From contig JADLZK010008545.1 of the NCBI GenBank assembly GCA_015847255.1, positions 433,726-497,725 of the forward strand: a stretch of 64,000 nucleotides of DNA. Direction: 5' to 3'. The stretch is from Hyparrhenia diplandra (Eukaryota; Streptophyta; Magnoliopsida; Poales; Poaceae). The position numbers and the translations under genes are program-made. Below the pieces are notes generated by a model, which did not search any database, was not told where the DNA came from, and saw nothing but the letters and a program-made list of their open reading frames with translations. Shown here piece by piece: positions 11,617 to 22,255 of the stretch (position 1 is the first letter of the stretch; each line of letters begins with the position of its first letter).

Positions 11617-11737
11617 ATGACCGACGAACAAAAGGAAGAGGCGAGGAGGAAACAACGTGAATACCAACGCCAGTACCGGGCAAGAAAGAAGGCCGAATCG
11701 GAAAACAATAGCAATTCTTTTGCTTTGGCTACATCTG
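11617..11737 (+). other. Short basic exon-like frame in the Helitron
   Basis: The frame starts MTDEQKEEARRKQREYQR and is followed by a basic RARKK stretch, ending at a possible donor (TCTG then GTATAA). Similar basic, Lys/Arg/Glu-rich stretches occur in the N-terminal part of plant Helitron proteins, but the match is too short to be sure. A possible small upstream exon begins at ATG 11453 and ends at a donor at 11507; the two do not share a frame as read. Confidence 0.35.
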
Positions 11738-13635
11738 GTATAATTTATGATTTGTACTTGTATATATATATATATTTGTCGAGCTATTTATAAAGTCACC
11801 GAGACTGCCACAACAACGAGCAGGAACAACACATGGTGAGATAGGCCAAAGCTCATCAAGTATATTGAATAAGGCACTATATAATTTTTATTTAAATGTT
11901 CTTGCAGGTATATTAGAAGGAATCAGTTAGATGCTACAATTCCCTGTTTGATATTTACACTTGGAATACATAAGTCCACTTTTTAATTCCTAATGAGTCA
12001 TGATTTGTTTTTTTCGGAAACTGATAAGTTTTGATAGGAGTCTAATGGGATAGCATGAGTGGTTGAGATATTGGAGCATTGTTCATTTATCGTCTTTGCT
12101 TTAGGTTCAAAACTTTGTTTTCAGTTCAGGCTAGGCAAGATTCTTTCCCAGGCAATGTTTCTGTACATTGGGCTTCCAGCGAATAATAAGCTTTTGTTAT
12201 ATTGACTAAATTAGCACTTGCTTATTTTCAACACCTGGACATGCCTTTGAAAGGCTACCGTGTTTGATCAATAGGCTTTTCTCATATTCATACTATATGA
12301 CTTTGTATTTGATCAATAAGCTTGTATTCTGTATTCTGTGTTGAGCTATGCATTTTTAATATTTGAATTTATATTGAGATGAGGTCTGATCTACTAAACT
12401 GATGCTGTTAACAAACTCTTTTTGTCGATTAATAGGAATTGTTTTTAGCTAACTCATATGATCAGCAGGTGTTGATTCCTTGTAATCTTGCTTGCAGAAA
12501 AATAAATGCACAGAGCTGATAAAGGACAAAACAAAGAAAGATCTTCAAATCAAAGCTAAATAAGAAGAGATTCAAAATCTGAAAAAATCTAATGTGTAAG
12601 TACCATTGGTTTCAACAACTCATTTCAATCACCATGATGGTTCCTGTGAGTTAACATACTTTTCATCTACTATTTAAACATGTCTATTGGTCAAATGCCA
12701 ATTATTTCTTTGTATAAAGTGTGCCGATCAATTTCAGCCACGGTTTATGCAGCTCCCAATTATTGCAATCACCATGATGCCCTGTTGTTGAGCTTAATAT
12801 GTGCCCTGCAGGAAGCAAGTGAACTCATAATTTCTGCTCTTTATGGAGGTTTTGATTTAATTTACTTAAATGTTCCATGCAAGATTTCTGATAGATATTT
12901 GGGTTCTCAAGCTCCTCAAACAAGGGTTTTCTGTGCATTGTCAATTATTGGATTCTCTTTACTGCCTGACTTCTCATTTCCCCACCTTAACACTGATTTG
13001 GTTTAGGTATAGCTTTTGTATTCAGTAGAGCTCGACTTTCCTCGTGATACATACGTGTCCCATAATATCTTCTCATTGCTAATTATCCATGCTTTCTTTT
13101 ATTTGCAGGGGCATTTTTGTGGTGGCTGGGTGGGCTAACTATGAAATACATCTTGAAATATCATGGCATTTTGTGGTATCCATGCATCTGCACAGAGCAA
13201 TAGGTGTCTGTTTTTGCTTACTTGTGCGATACATGGTGATCGACTTCTTGGCGTGGTGGTGTAGGTCTGGTGGCTCCATTGAGTTTACCTTCAACGAGAT
13301 GGTGTCGACATTGACCAACTCAACATTGATGCCATGTCCTGCTGAGTTGCATAGTGTTTTTTTTGTTGAGTAAATAGTTTTACTGAATTTGTGGTAATTG
13401 TTAGTGACTTTAGAATCTTAACAGTGACGAGGTGCTATGAAACAAGAAGAGCAACATGCTACTCTAATATAAACATGTATGAAAACTGATTTCCATTGGC
13501 CATCAGCTGCTTTGATGTATGCAATATTCCTGTATATTGCTCGTTCTTGGTTGTTTTAAAAGTTTAAAAGTTTGAATTACCACGCCTTGAAATTTTCATC
13601 GCTCGGTTGTTTTCATATTCATCCCTAAAATTTCA

Positions 13636-13652
13636 CCGTAGCGTTAGCACGG
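13636..13652 (+). other. Helitron 3' terminal hairpin
   Basis: CCGTAGCGTTAGCACGG folds with CCGT pairing ACGG and GC pairing GC around one bulged A. It stands 12 nt before the terminal CTAG, where plant Helitrons carry their termination hairpin. Confidence 0.8.
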
Positions 13653-14233
13653 GCATTATACTAGTAATACTTTAATGCCTCAAAAGTACAGACACAAAAA
13701 ATGGCGTGACTTTGCAACTTCGATGGAGATGGGTGGGTGGCTAATAGATGAGGACCTCTCCTAGTTTAAAAGATGTTTTTTTTTGCACTTTTCAGGCTAC
13801 TTTTTAGGATTTCTTGAAAACCCACATCACCGTCGGTTTTTAAGAACCTGTCGGCATGGTACTTTCGGTTCAAAATCTAGCAGTGATGGGGATTTTGAAC
13901 CAATAGTGATGTGACAATCTAGGCTAGAATAGCTTGTTGTTCTTTTTAGTTGGTAGTAGCTCTCTAGTCTGCTTTCTTGTGTATTTGAGTAATTAGTACT
14001 TTGAGTGGTGAAGTAATTAAGTTAACTAGAACCATTCACTAATAGACTTATGTAGGGGCTTGATTGAATTGAACTAGAGTTAGAGATTGTAGTTGCTGTT
14101 AGAGTCATCTGGACCTTCCGAGGCTCCCTATCTCTCTCTATATAGTCCAATTGAGTAACGTTTGAGTCCTGTCCTCTGACCATGGAAGCTTTGGCTTGCC
14201 GAGATGGTGCTGGTCTAAGCTAGGAGCAAGGGG

Positions 14234-14470
14234 GTGCGTCGATTTATTCTGGAAACTGATAGCCAGGGGCTTGTAGTGAAGCTTCTGAAGGAAGGTGCCA
14301 ATCAACGTTCACAGATTGCATCCATCATCAGAGAAACTCGGGAAATTAGCTCTAGTTTTGTTGATTTTTCTGTGGTTTTGACAAGTCGTTCTTGTAACTG
14401 AGTAGCTCATGTACTAGCTAAGCAAGTTTCAAGTGAAAATAGGCAGCTAGGGTGCGTGGCAGTTATATAG
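14234..14470 (+). pseudogene. RNase H-like (RVT_3) fragment in spacer A
   Basis: The frame reads FILETDSQGLVVKLL, then RETREISSSFVDFSVV, then an in-frame TGA, then VAHVLAKQ. The LETDS and VAH(x)LA spacing is that of the plant RVT_3 RNase H-like domain, found in LINE-type elements and their host derivatives. It lacks the N-terminal part. A copy lies at 44522-44750 in spacer B. An inert relic. Confidence 0.6.
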
Positions 14471-14599
14471 TCGCAACCTGTGTAGATGAATGTTAGCTTC
14501 AGATTGCAATCCTGATTGATCAAGAAATGAAATCACCAAGTCACAAAAAAAGATTACTTTACGGTCTATTTTTTTTTCCTGTTTATTTTTCCGGTCAGT

Positions 14600-14955
14600 T
14601 GGTTCTTATAGGGATGCGAAAGGCTTAAACTAAATATAGAAAATGCAAATGGTCAAGATAAATGAAACTGCAAGTGTACATGTTGCACTAATAATTGCAG
14701 ACGTGTTGGTCGTTTGACCTGAAACCAGTTGCGCTACATGTTGGTTTAAAAGAGAGACACATTGCATTTTCGCATGCATGTTGATCCGTTCCGTTCTTCT
14801 GGTGCATGCACATTGCACAGCCACGAGGCCACGACCCACGTCAGTAGTAGTAGGTTGGGTATATACCATCTTATTAAAAATCGTCATCAAAGCAAGGGCC
14901 GATATACGAAAGGGGTGGGGATCGGATATATAAATGCATGTTAGCAATCGCCGTT
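14600..14955 (+). promoter_or_regulatory. Promoter region of gene 2, cut off from the gene by the Reina insertion
   Basis: A TATATAAA box is at 14927-14934. The region matches the gene 3 promoter (44900-45250). Conserved in both copies are WRKY-type W-box cores TTGACC at 14714-14719 and, reversed, at 14651-14656, and a CCACGTCA element at 14836-14843. The Reina element begins at 14956, only 22 nt after the TATA box. W-boxes suggest defence or stress control, but this is inference. Confidence 0.6.
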
Positions 14956-15262
14956 TGTCAGCACCCCAGTTGCTGACAGTTCCCAAAAAGGCAAGGAAGA
15001 ACAGGAGAAGCGAACGGGCCAGGAAGCCCAGCGTCCGCGTCCATGGGCCAGATTGGGCAAGTCACGTCGGTCCATCTAGTGAGTAGAGGAGAGGGTTAAA
15101 AACCAGCCTGAGAAGCTGAGTCATGTAACGAACAACTCATTGCGTATCGAATTTTACTTTCCTCGCTGGACCTCTGCCGGCCAGCTAGCTTTTCCCCTTT
15201 TCGTGTATTTGGTAGAGTTCGTCGGAGTTGGTTAGAGCTCGCCGGAGGAGCGGGCTCTAACA
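14956..15262 (+). repeat. Reina element 5' LTR
   Basis: It begins TGTCAGCACCCC and ends GGGCTCTAACA. It differs from the 3' LTR by one A in a run, a T/C and a C/T. Confidence 0.9.
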
Positions 15263-15275
15263 GTGGTATCGAGAC
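15263..15275 (+). other. Primer binding site of the Reina element
   Basis: GTGGTATCGAGAC follows the 5' LTR directly and resembles the TGGTATCAGAGC complement of initiator tRNA-Met used by many plant LTR elements, with small changes. Confidence 0.7.
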
Positions 15276-15435
15276 TACCGGTCCTAGGCTCGGCCCGGAC
15301 TTCCGTGCTGGAGGCGTCCTCCGCCGCCGCCGAGCACCATCACTTTACCCGGCGCCAACGTTCAGCGGCGTCATGGACTAGCGTGAAGGCGATGTTCAAC
15401 AAACTCCTCAAAGCGCCGGCGACGGCCGACACCAA

Positions 15436-17440
15436 GTGGGAGGCCAAGTACCGCCGCCCGAATCGGAGCGCGCGGATCCACGGCGAGGCGGTGGATCTCC
15501 GCCTCCGTCAGTGGTGGGCGTCACCGTCACCGTTCCCGGCCTCCAATCCCGCATCGAGGCGGTCGAGGGCGTCAACACCTCCATCCACGACCTCCAGGGT
15601 CGCGTCTCCGCGGTCGAGGGCGCCCGCGTCGCCGACGTCGACGGCGCACTCATCTCCATCCGCAGCCTCCGGGGCCGCCTCGCCTCGGTGGAGCGCCATC
15701 GCCATGAACACTCAACCTCGTCGGCTGCGATCCATGAATGGCGCCGGGCGTCGACCACCGCCTGCGGGGCGGCCGAGCACCGCACGGACGTCACCCGGAG
15801 CTCGTGCGCCTGTCCGAGATGCGGGACGGCGTGGCGACCGTGTGGACGCGGTGGAGAGCGCCGTCCAGGTGTTCGATGAATGGCGCCTATGGATGGAGGC
15901 GTCCATGGAAGACGTTCGTCGCGACGTTCGCCTCGCCTACGGTTCACCTTCGCGTCGTCGTGCTGTGGATCCTGGATGGACAGCTCCGACATCGGCTCCG
16001 CCCTGGGCTCCTCGACTCCGTCGCGCCCAGGCCTCGCCATCCACCACTCGGCTCCACCAGGCGAACTTCGTTGCCGGGTGATGCCGCCGAACCGCCCCAT
16101 GGGCACCGCGTGCGGGGGTATGGGTCGGTCCACGACCATTACCCCACCCCTCCAAACTGGTATGATTCGAGCTCCCTCCACTCCATTTCCATACATGCAC
16201 CGTCCTCCACACCATCCACCAGATCCCCATTCCAACATCCATGCTGCAACTCACATCCCAATTCGCCCTCCTGATCCACCATACACCATTCCTCAATTCC
16301 CACCACCGCCACCTCCACCACCCCCTGTATCCCATCACCCATCCCCAACCACATCACTCTTCCCAAACCATTCACCACCAGCCCACCAAGAAAATTTCCA
16401 ACCACATCACACAAACAATTCTCACCTCGGCAGATTGCCCAAGCTTGACTTCCCTAAGTTTGACGGCAACGATGCCCAATTACGATTACCAAGCGCTCGA
16501 ACTATTTTGACATGTATGCAGTCGAACCACACATGTGGATTCGTGTTTCCACCATGCATTTCACCGATGCCGCAAAGCGTTGGTTCCAGTCTGTAGAACC
16601 CAGCCTCCAACACCTAGATTGGCCATCCTTCTGCCTACGCATCCACGAGCGCTTTAGCCGAGACCAACACGAACTCCTCCACCGTAAACTTTTCCACATC
16701 AAAATGACAACCACAGTTTCAGACTATGTGAACCGCTTCACTGAACTATTTGACCAACTCAAAGCATATAACCCCAACCCAGACATTGTCTCCTTTATCC
16801 AACGCTTTGTGGATGGGCTCCGTGATGACATCCGAGCTGTTCTTATGGTTGCTCGACCCACTTCCCTCGATACTGCGTATACTCTTGCTATGATTCAGGA
16901 GGAAGCGTTGGAGTCCTCTAGGCGCAAGGAAGCTCGTCGTCAGGACTATGCAAGTTCTTCTCGGCAATGGACAAGCCGTGCAGCTCCAGTAGTGCCTCAG
17001 CCTCTACAACGCACTACTGGGGATGCTCAAACTCTTGAAGACAAGTCTGCTTCCAACAAGAGGACTACGGCGGATGACAAGCTCTCCACACTTCGGGATT
17101 TCCGTCATGCTCGTGGTCTATGTATCCGATGTGGTGATAAGTGGGCACATGGCCATCGTTGCGCTCCGCCTCAACTCCATGCTCTGCAGGAGGTCTGGGA
17201 GGTTGTCCAAGACTCCTTCGATTCCCAGTCCAACATCCAAGCTTCAGAGGAGCCTCCTCCCGAACCTGCTGCTCCAGGTCAGTTCTTCATGGCTTTGTCG
17301 GCAGCTGCTTCTTCTGGTACTGTTGGGCGACAGACTATGCAATTCCAAGGGGCGGTGGCTGGCAAACCCGTGCTCATTCTTGTCGATTCGGATAGCAGCC
17401 ACTCGTTCATCAATGCCTCCGTGGCTTCAGAGATACTTGG
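15436..17440 (+). pseudogene. Reina gag and start of protease
   Basis: The N-terminal part (15436-15720) has heptad-like IEAVEG/LQGRVSAVEG coiled-coil repeats, then a proline-rich linker (16280-16400). The capsid region begins near PKFDGND (16455); a frameshift near 16490 moves the frame to YFDMYAVEPHMW. A zinc knuckle CIRCGDKWAHGHRC is at about 17121-17165. The protease starts with LVDSDSSHSFI, where the usual DSGSS is DSDSS, and is cut at 17440 by the nested element. Gag forms the particle that packages the RNA. Confidence 0.8.
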
Positions 17441-19230
17441 TGTTGACACCTGTTATAGCATAAAATTATTAGTCAACTAACATGAAATAAAGGTTTAAAA
17501 TGAATATAAACATAAGTCTAGGGGTTTAACTAACATAATTCCACGAGCTTTGGTGATTTATACATTTTCAGGGACTTAACAGATAAATGCAGAGAAGAAT
17601 GGAGAAAGTTCCGGAATATACATCCAATATGATGACAAGACTTGACCGTGAAGTAACTCAACCCGAAAAGTGGACTAAAACATTCTAGAAGACACCGATA
17701 AGACACCAGAAGGAACCAGAGGCCGAGGGGAGACAGGCCACTGGCGGCCGCCAGGCCCATTTAGGCCGGCCGCCGGGTGGGACCCACCTGTCGACCTCTC
17801 CTTTCTAGGTCGGTTTACTACCGACTTTGAGGGTTGTATCTACACCGTTGCCAAGGTCGGTTTGATCCAAGGGTTCACGTTCATCGCCAAGGCCTATATA
17901 AGAAGACCCCGGCCCCGGGGTTAAACCCTAATTCATTATCAATTCATTCTATCTCATTATCTCTTAGTTGTAGAGGGTCCCTTGTAAGGATCAACTCTCT
18001 CTAAGAGATTAGTGAATTAGAATGTAATTAGAAGCATATTAGAACTACAATTAGAAGAGTTAGTATAAGAGGATTAGAACTCATTAGTTCTAATCTTTAG
18101 AACAAGAGAGATAGAGAGAGGGAAGGAATCGGAGGAAGTGCCGCAGGCTGTCGGTGCTATCTCCATACTTGTACCTCGGTGGAAGTTAATCTACATTTGG
18201 AATTACTACGGTAATCTACTTCTTCTTTTAGTAAGTTATATTGTTTATATTTATTCTTATTGGTCTATGAGTCTCTCTTTTGAGTACTTTAATCTATTGC
18301 AATAGGTTAAGGTAATATTAAGTAGTGTAAGCGTGGTGCTTAGGCTCGGGTATCTCATAGATACACCCTACCTTCCGGAGCGTGGTAGTTCGTGGTAGTG
18401 ACGGTACCATTGATTCCTTTGGATTCCACATCCCGTTGGATAGGACTAAGTAGGAACAAGTTACTGGGGGAATAGTGAGTTTCGGCCTTACTTTCCTTTG
18501 AGTACATCCCCATAAGAATATTATCAACATCACTTACCAAATTAAGATTTAGCTATCTTAGTAAACCTCTCTATACCCTCAACCTTTTTAGTCTTGTGCT
18601 ACTCTGGTTAAGATTAGATCGTAGTCTCCCTCATCTGTTTCCCTGTGGATTCGATATTTAAACCCTCTCCCGGGTGAAGTGCTCACCGGTATCCGTGCGC
18701 TTGCGGATTATACAAATTATAAATATTTCTATGGGCTTAACAAATACCAACAAGCATTTCTGGCGCCGTTACCGGGGAAACGGATTGCTGAGATTGACTT
18801 TGAATCTACCTTATCCTTGTATCATATTCTTCTCTTTTATATCTTTTATCTTTTTAACTCATCTATTCTTTTCTTTTCCTTTTCATTATGAATTCTACGC
18901 CTATCTATAAATATCTTGTATCCTCAAGCGAAAGCTTTAGGCAACCAGAATCTTCAGAGCCTATCCTAGCAAAGTCCTATGAGCTACGCTTGGGTTATAT
19001 AAGAATGGTTCAGGAACTAGCCTTCTCGGGAGAAGGTGAGGCCAACCCACACTCACACCTACGAAAGTTTGAGGAAATTATGGGATGCTTTCGTATGGAA
19101 GGCATATCCGATAATACCTTACGTTGGAAGTTCTTTCGTACTCTTTGACGGGGGAAAAGCTAAACAGTGGTATTACTTGAACGTAGAGAAAGAGAAAGGA
19201 GATTGAAACACAAGTTTTCAATTCTTGAAA
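17441..19230 (+). mobile_element. Truncated LTR retrotransposon nested in the Reina element
   Basis: A full LTR (17441-18752, TGTTGACACC to CCAACA) is followed by a primer-binding-type stretch TGGCGCCGTTACCGGGGAA (18761 on). Next comes the start of a gypsy gag (about 18888-19230) with HLRKFEEIMGCF and LRWKFF, then KAKQWY in a shifted frame. The rest of the element, its 3' LTR and any target duplication are gone. The Reina RT resumes at about 19231 with GMIQPSKSPF. A deletion therefore removed the nested pol and the adjacent Reina protease-RT linker. The LTR family is that of the solo LTR at 4919-6349. Confidence 0.8.
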
Positions 19231-20622
19231 ACTGGAATGATTCAACCAAGCAAGAGCCCTTTTTCTTCCCGGTGCTCTTAGTAAAGAAGAAGGATAATTG
19301 TCATCGAATGCGTCGATTACAGGATGCTCAATGCCTTGACTGTGAAAAGCAAATTCCCTATTCCTGTTATCGATGAGCTCCTTGACGAGTTGGCGGGGGC
19401 TCGGTGGTTTTCTAGTTTGGACCTCGAGAGCGGCTTCAATCAAATTCGTTTAGCCCCCGGGGAAGAGTTCAAAACAGCATTTCAAACCCACTGGGGGCAG
19501 TTCGAGTACACAGTGATGTCCTTCGGGTTGACGGGCGCCCCAAACACCTTTCAAGGTGCGATGAACTCAACTCTGAAACCGCTCCTCCGCATCTGTGTTA
19601 TTGTCTTCTTCGACGACATCCTTGTATACAAACAACACCCTTGAGGAGCACATTGTCCACCTTCGCCAAGTCTCGGAGTTGCTAGCCAAAGATCACTAGC
19701 TTATCAAGCTCGGCAAATGCAAATTTGCTCGGGAATCCATCTCCTACCTAGGCCATGTCGTCGGTGCGGCCGGGGTCAGCACAACCCTACCAAATTGGAA
19801 TCTGTTGCCCGGTGGCCACTTCAGTTGATGCCAAGCAACTGCATGGCTTCCGGGGCCTTGCCGGCTACTATCGCAAATATGTTCGGAACTTTGCTGTCAT
19901 TGCCAGACCCCTATACGACCTGCTCAAGAAGGGAGTTCTCTTTGTCACGGACATCCACACATTCTTGACCCTTTGAAGCTCTCAAGGCAGCCCTCATGTC
20001 AGCGCCGGTTCTGGCACTTCCAGACTTCGACAAGCCCTTCCAGATTCAAACTGATGCTAGCAACCTCGGTGTGGGAGCCGTACTGTTGCAGGAAGGACAC
20101 CCAATTACGTTCGTCAGCAAGGCGCTCAGTGTCCGCTCCCAGGGTCTATCCACTTATGACAAAGAGTACTTGGCAATCCTGGTCGCCATCGATCAGTGGC
20201 GTGCTTACCTACAGCACAGCAAGTTTGTCATCTTCACCGACCAGCGCAGCCTCATCCATTCCACTAAACAACGACTGACAACTCAATGGCAGATGAAGAT
20301 GTACACCAAACTTGCTGGCTTGCAATACCGTGTGGTCTACAAGCCTGGGCATTCCAATAGGGCCGCCGATGCTCTGTCCAGGCACCCTGCTCCAACTGGC
20401 CAGCTTCACGCAGTCTCAGCAGTCACCCCAGCATGGACATCTGAGCTTATCTCGGGCTATGCTTCTGATCCGGTTGCCACAGAGCTGCTGCGGCGGTTGG
20501 CTCTCAATCCTTCCTCGCGGCCACCATACTCCCTCACCGGTGGTGTGATCGAGGTTCAAGGGACGCATTTGGTTGGGCTCGAGCGAGCAATTGCAAACCA
20601 AGGTGATGCAGGCCCTTCATAA
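19231..20622 (+). pseudogene. Reina reverse transcriptase and RNase H
   Basis: RT motifs are seen in order: SPVLLVKKKDN, SKFPIPVIDELLDELAGA, WFSSLDLESGFNQIRL, SFGLTGAPNTFQ and the catalytic FFDDIL (about 19610-19625). A one-base loss near 19630 and a premature TAG near 19699 break it, with more shifts to 19996. RNase H follows, with FQIQTDASNLGVGAVL, STYDKEYLAI and the YKPGHSNRAADALSRH end. It copies element RNA to DNA. Not translatable as read. Confidence 0.85.
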
Positions 20623-20639
20623 CAAAGTGCACTCGGAGG

Positions 20640-21896
20640 CCACTCAGGATTTCCAGTTACCTTTGCCAGGCTTAAAAAGCTCTTTGCTTGGCGAGGCATG
20701 AAGTCTGATGTCCATGAGTATGTCGCCACTTGCACTACGTGCCTCCAAGCAAAGCCGGATCGCGTCAAATACCCAGGTCTGCTGTCCCCGCTACCAGTAC
20801 CATCAGGCTCATGGGAGGTCCTAACCATGGATTTCATCAGCGGTCTTCCGACATCAGGCAACGCAAACCGTATTATGGTTGTGGTCGACAAATTCAGTAA
20901 GTATGCTCACTTCGTACCATTGAGGCATCCATTCACGGCCGCCCGCGGTTGCTCGCTTTTCTTGGATTCCGTTTACCGCCTTCATGGGATGCCCAATTAC
21001 ATTGTCTCGATCGCGACCCGGTGTTTACATGCAATTTACGGAAAGAGTTCTTTCGGGTGGCCAAGGTGGACCTGCATGCGAGTTCAGCATATCACCCGGA
21101 ATCCAATGGGCAGACTGAGCGCGTGAATCAGTGCCTCGAGACCTACCTTCGTTGCTTTGTTCACTCATGTCCCCGGCAGTGGCTCAAATGGATCTCGTTG
21201 GCCGAGTTTTGGTATAACACAAGCATGCATTCTGCACTGGGCTGTTCTCCCTTTGAGGTCCTCTATGGGCATCCACCAAAGCACTTCGGAATTACTGATG
21301 AAGATGTCTCCCCACTCCCAGATGTTGCTTCTAAGATGGCAGAACATCAGACCATGCTTGCTGTTGTGCGCCAGCACCTTCTGAGAGCTCAACAGCGAAT
21401 GAAAACTCAGGCTGACAAGAATCGTACAAAAAGGAGTTTCAATGTTGGCGACTGGGTTTTCTTGCGTCTCCAACCTTATGTTCAGTCGTCTTTGGCACCA
21501 CGATCTCATCACAAATTATGCTTCAAGTACTTCGGCCCGTATCAGATTCTTGCCAAGATCGGTGATGTTGCTTACAAGTTGAAGCTTCCTGATACTTCTC
21601 TGATACATCCAGTATTCCATGTGTCTCTTCTGAAGGCGGCGCCATCAGCTAATGTTCAGGTTTCTCTCACTCTCCCAGAACCTGATGATAACCTGCAGAT
21701 TCCTGAGAAGATTTTGCAGCGTCGACTCCATCAGCGGGGCAACCACTCCGTCCAGCAGGCCCTCATCAAGTGGTCGGGCTTCGATGAAGAACTGGCTACC
21801 TGGGAAGACCTGGACGCCATCATTCAGCAATTCCCTGCAGCCCCGGGCGTGGAGACCAGCCGGTTCCCAAGGAAGGGGGGGCACCCCAGTTGCTGA
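20640..21896 (+). pseudogene. Reina integrase with C-terminal chromodomain
   Basis: The zinc-finger part includes HEYVATCTTCLQAK. The core has LTMDFISGLPTS and VVVDKFSKYAHF; a frameshift between about 20940 and 21000 is followed by the frame ASSAYHPESNGQTERVN (catalytic E). The C-terminal region ends in a chromodomain, ALIKWSGFDEELATWEDLD (about 21750-21820), which marks chromoviruses and directs integration to histone-marked chromatin. The stop overlaps the 3' LTR. Confidence 0.85.
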
Positions 21897-22181
21897 CAGT
21901 TCCCAAAAGGCAAGGAAGAACAGGAGAAGCGAACGGGCCAGGAAGCCCAGCGTCCGCGTCCATGGGCCAGATTGGGCAAGTCACGTCGGTCCATCTAGTG
22001 AGTAGAGGAGAGGGTTAAAAACCAGCCTGAGAAGCTGAGTCATGTAACGAACAACTCATTGCGTATCGAATTTTACTTTCCTCGCTGGACCTCTGCCGGC
22101 CAGCTAGCTTTTCCCCTTTTCGTGTATCTGGTAGAGTTCGTCGGAGTTGGTTAGAGCTTGCCGGAGGAGCGGGCTCTAACA
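21881..22181 (+). repeat. Reina element 3' LTR
   Basis: It is preceded by the purine tract AAGGAAGGGGGG (21869-21880) and ends GGGCTCTAACA. The first few bases expected from the 5' LTR (TGTCA) are absent. The CCGTT target duplication follows at 22182-22186. Confidence 0.88.
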
Positions 22182-22255
22182 CCGTTAATCGCAATCAAAC
22201 TTGCAGAAGCAAGCCGTTAATTAGCCGTCGTCGTCGCGTGTGCTGTGTCTCATCA

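Larger units (their letters stand above)
10167..13664 (+). mobile_element. Non-autonomous Helitron, 3.5 kb
   Basis: The 5' end TCTCTACTATAAGG and 3' end ATTATACTAG fit the plant Helitron rules (5' TC, 3' CTRR). A hairpin at 13636-13652 lies 12 nt before the 3' end. It sits between host A (10166) and T (13665) without target duplication, and spacer B (near 43955) has the uninterrupted AT. No helicase or Rep domain is seen, so it must move in trans. It carries a fragment of a seed-maturation LEA gene, a GC-rich duplicated segment and a short basic exon-like frame. About 11740-13630 is AT-rich with no recognised gene. Confidence 0.9.
14956..22181 (+). mobile_element. Reina-like chromovirus (Ty3/gypsy), complete ends, with a nested element
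   Basis: LTRs of 307 and 301 bp flank gag, protease, RT, RNase H, integrase and a C-terminal chromodomain, the order of Ty3/gypsy chromoviruses; the short LTRs point to the Reina clade. A 5-bp duplication CCGTT flanks it (14951-14955 and 22182-22186), and gene 3 shows the empty site (near 45252). The LTRs differ at only a few positions, so the insertion is young. The reading frames are nevertheless broken, and about 1.8 kb of another LTR element replaces the protease-RT linker. Confidence 0.92.

Noticed and set aside
15408..16238. Long minus-strand open frame opposite Reina gag
   Set aside because: It is the shadow of a GC-rich gag with proline and alanine codons; no domain is seen and the plus strand has clear gag motifs.
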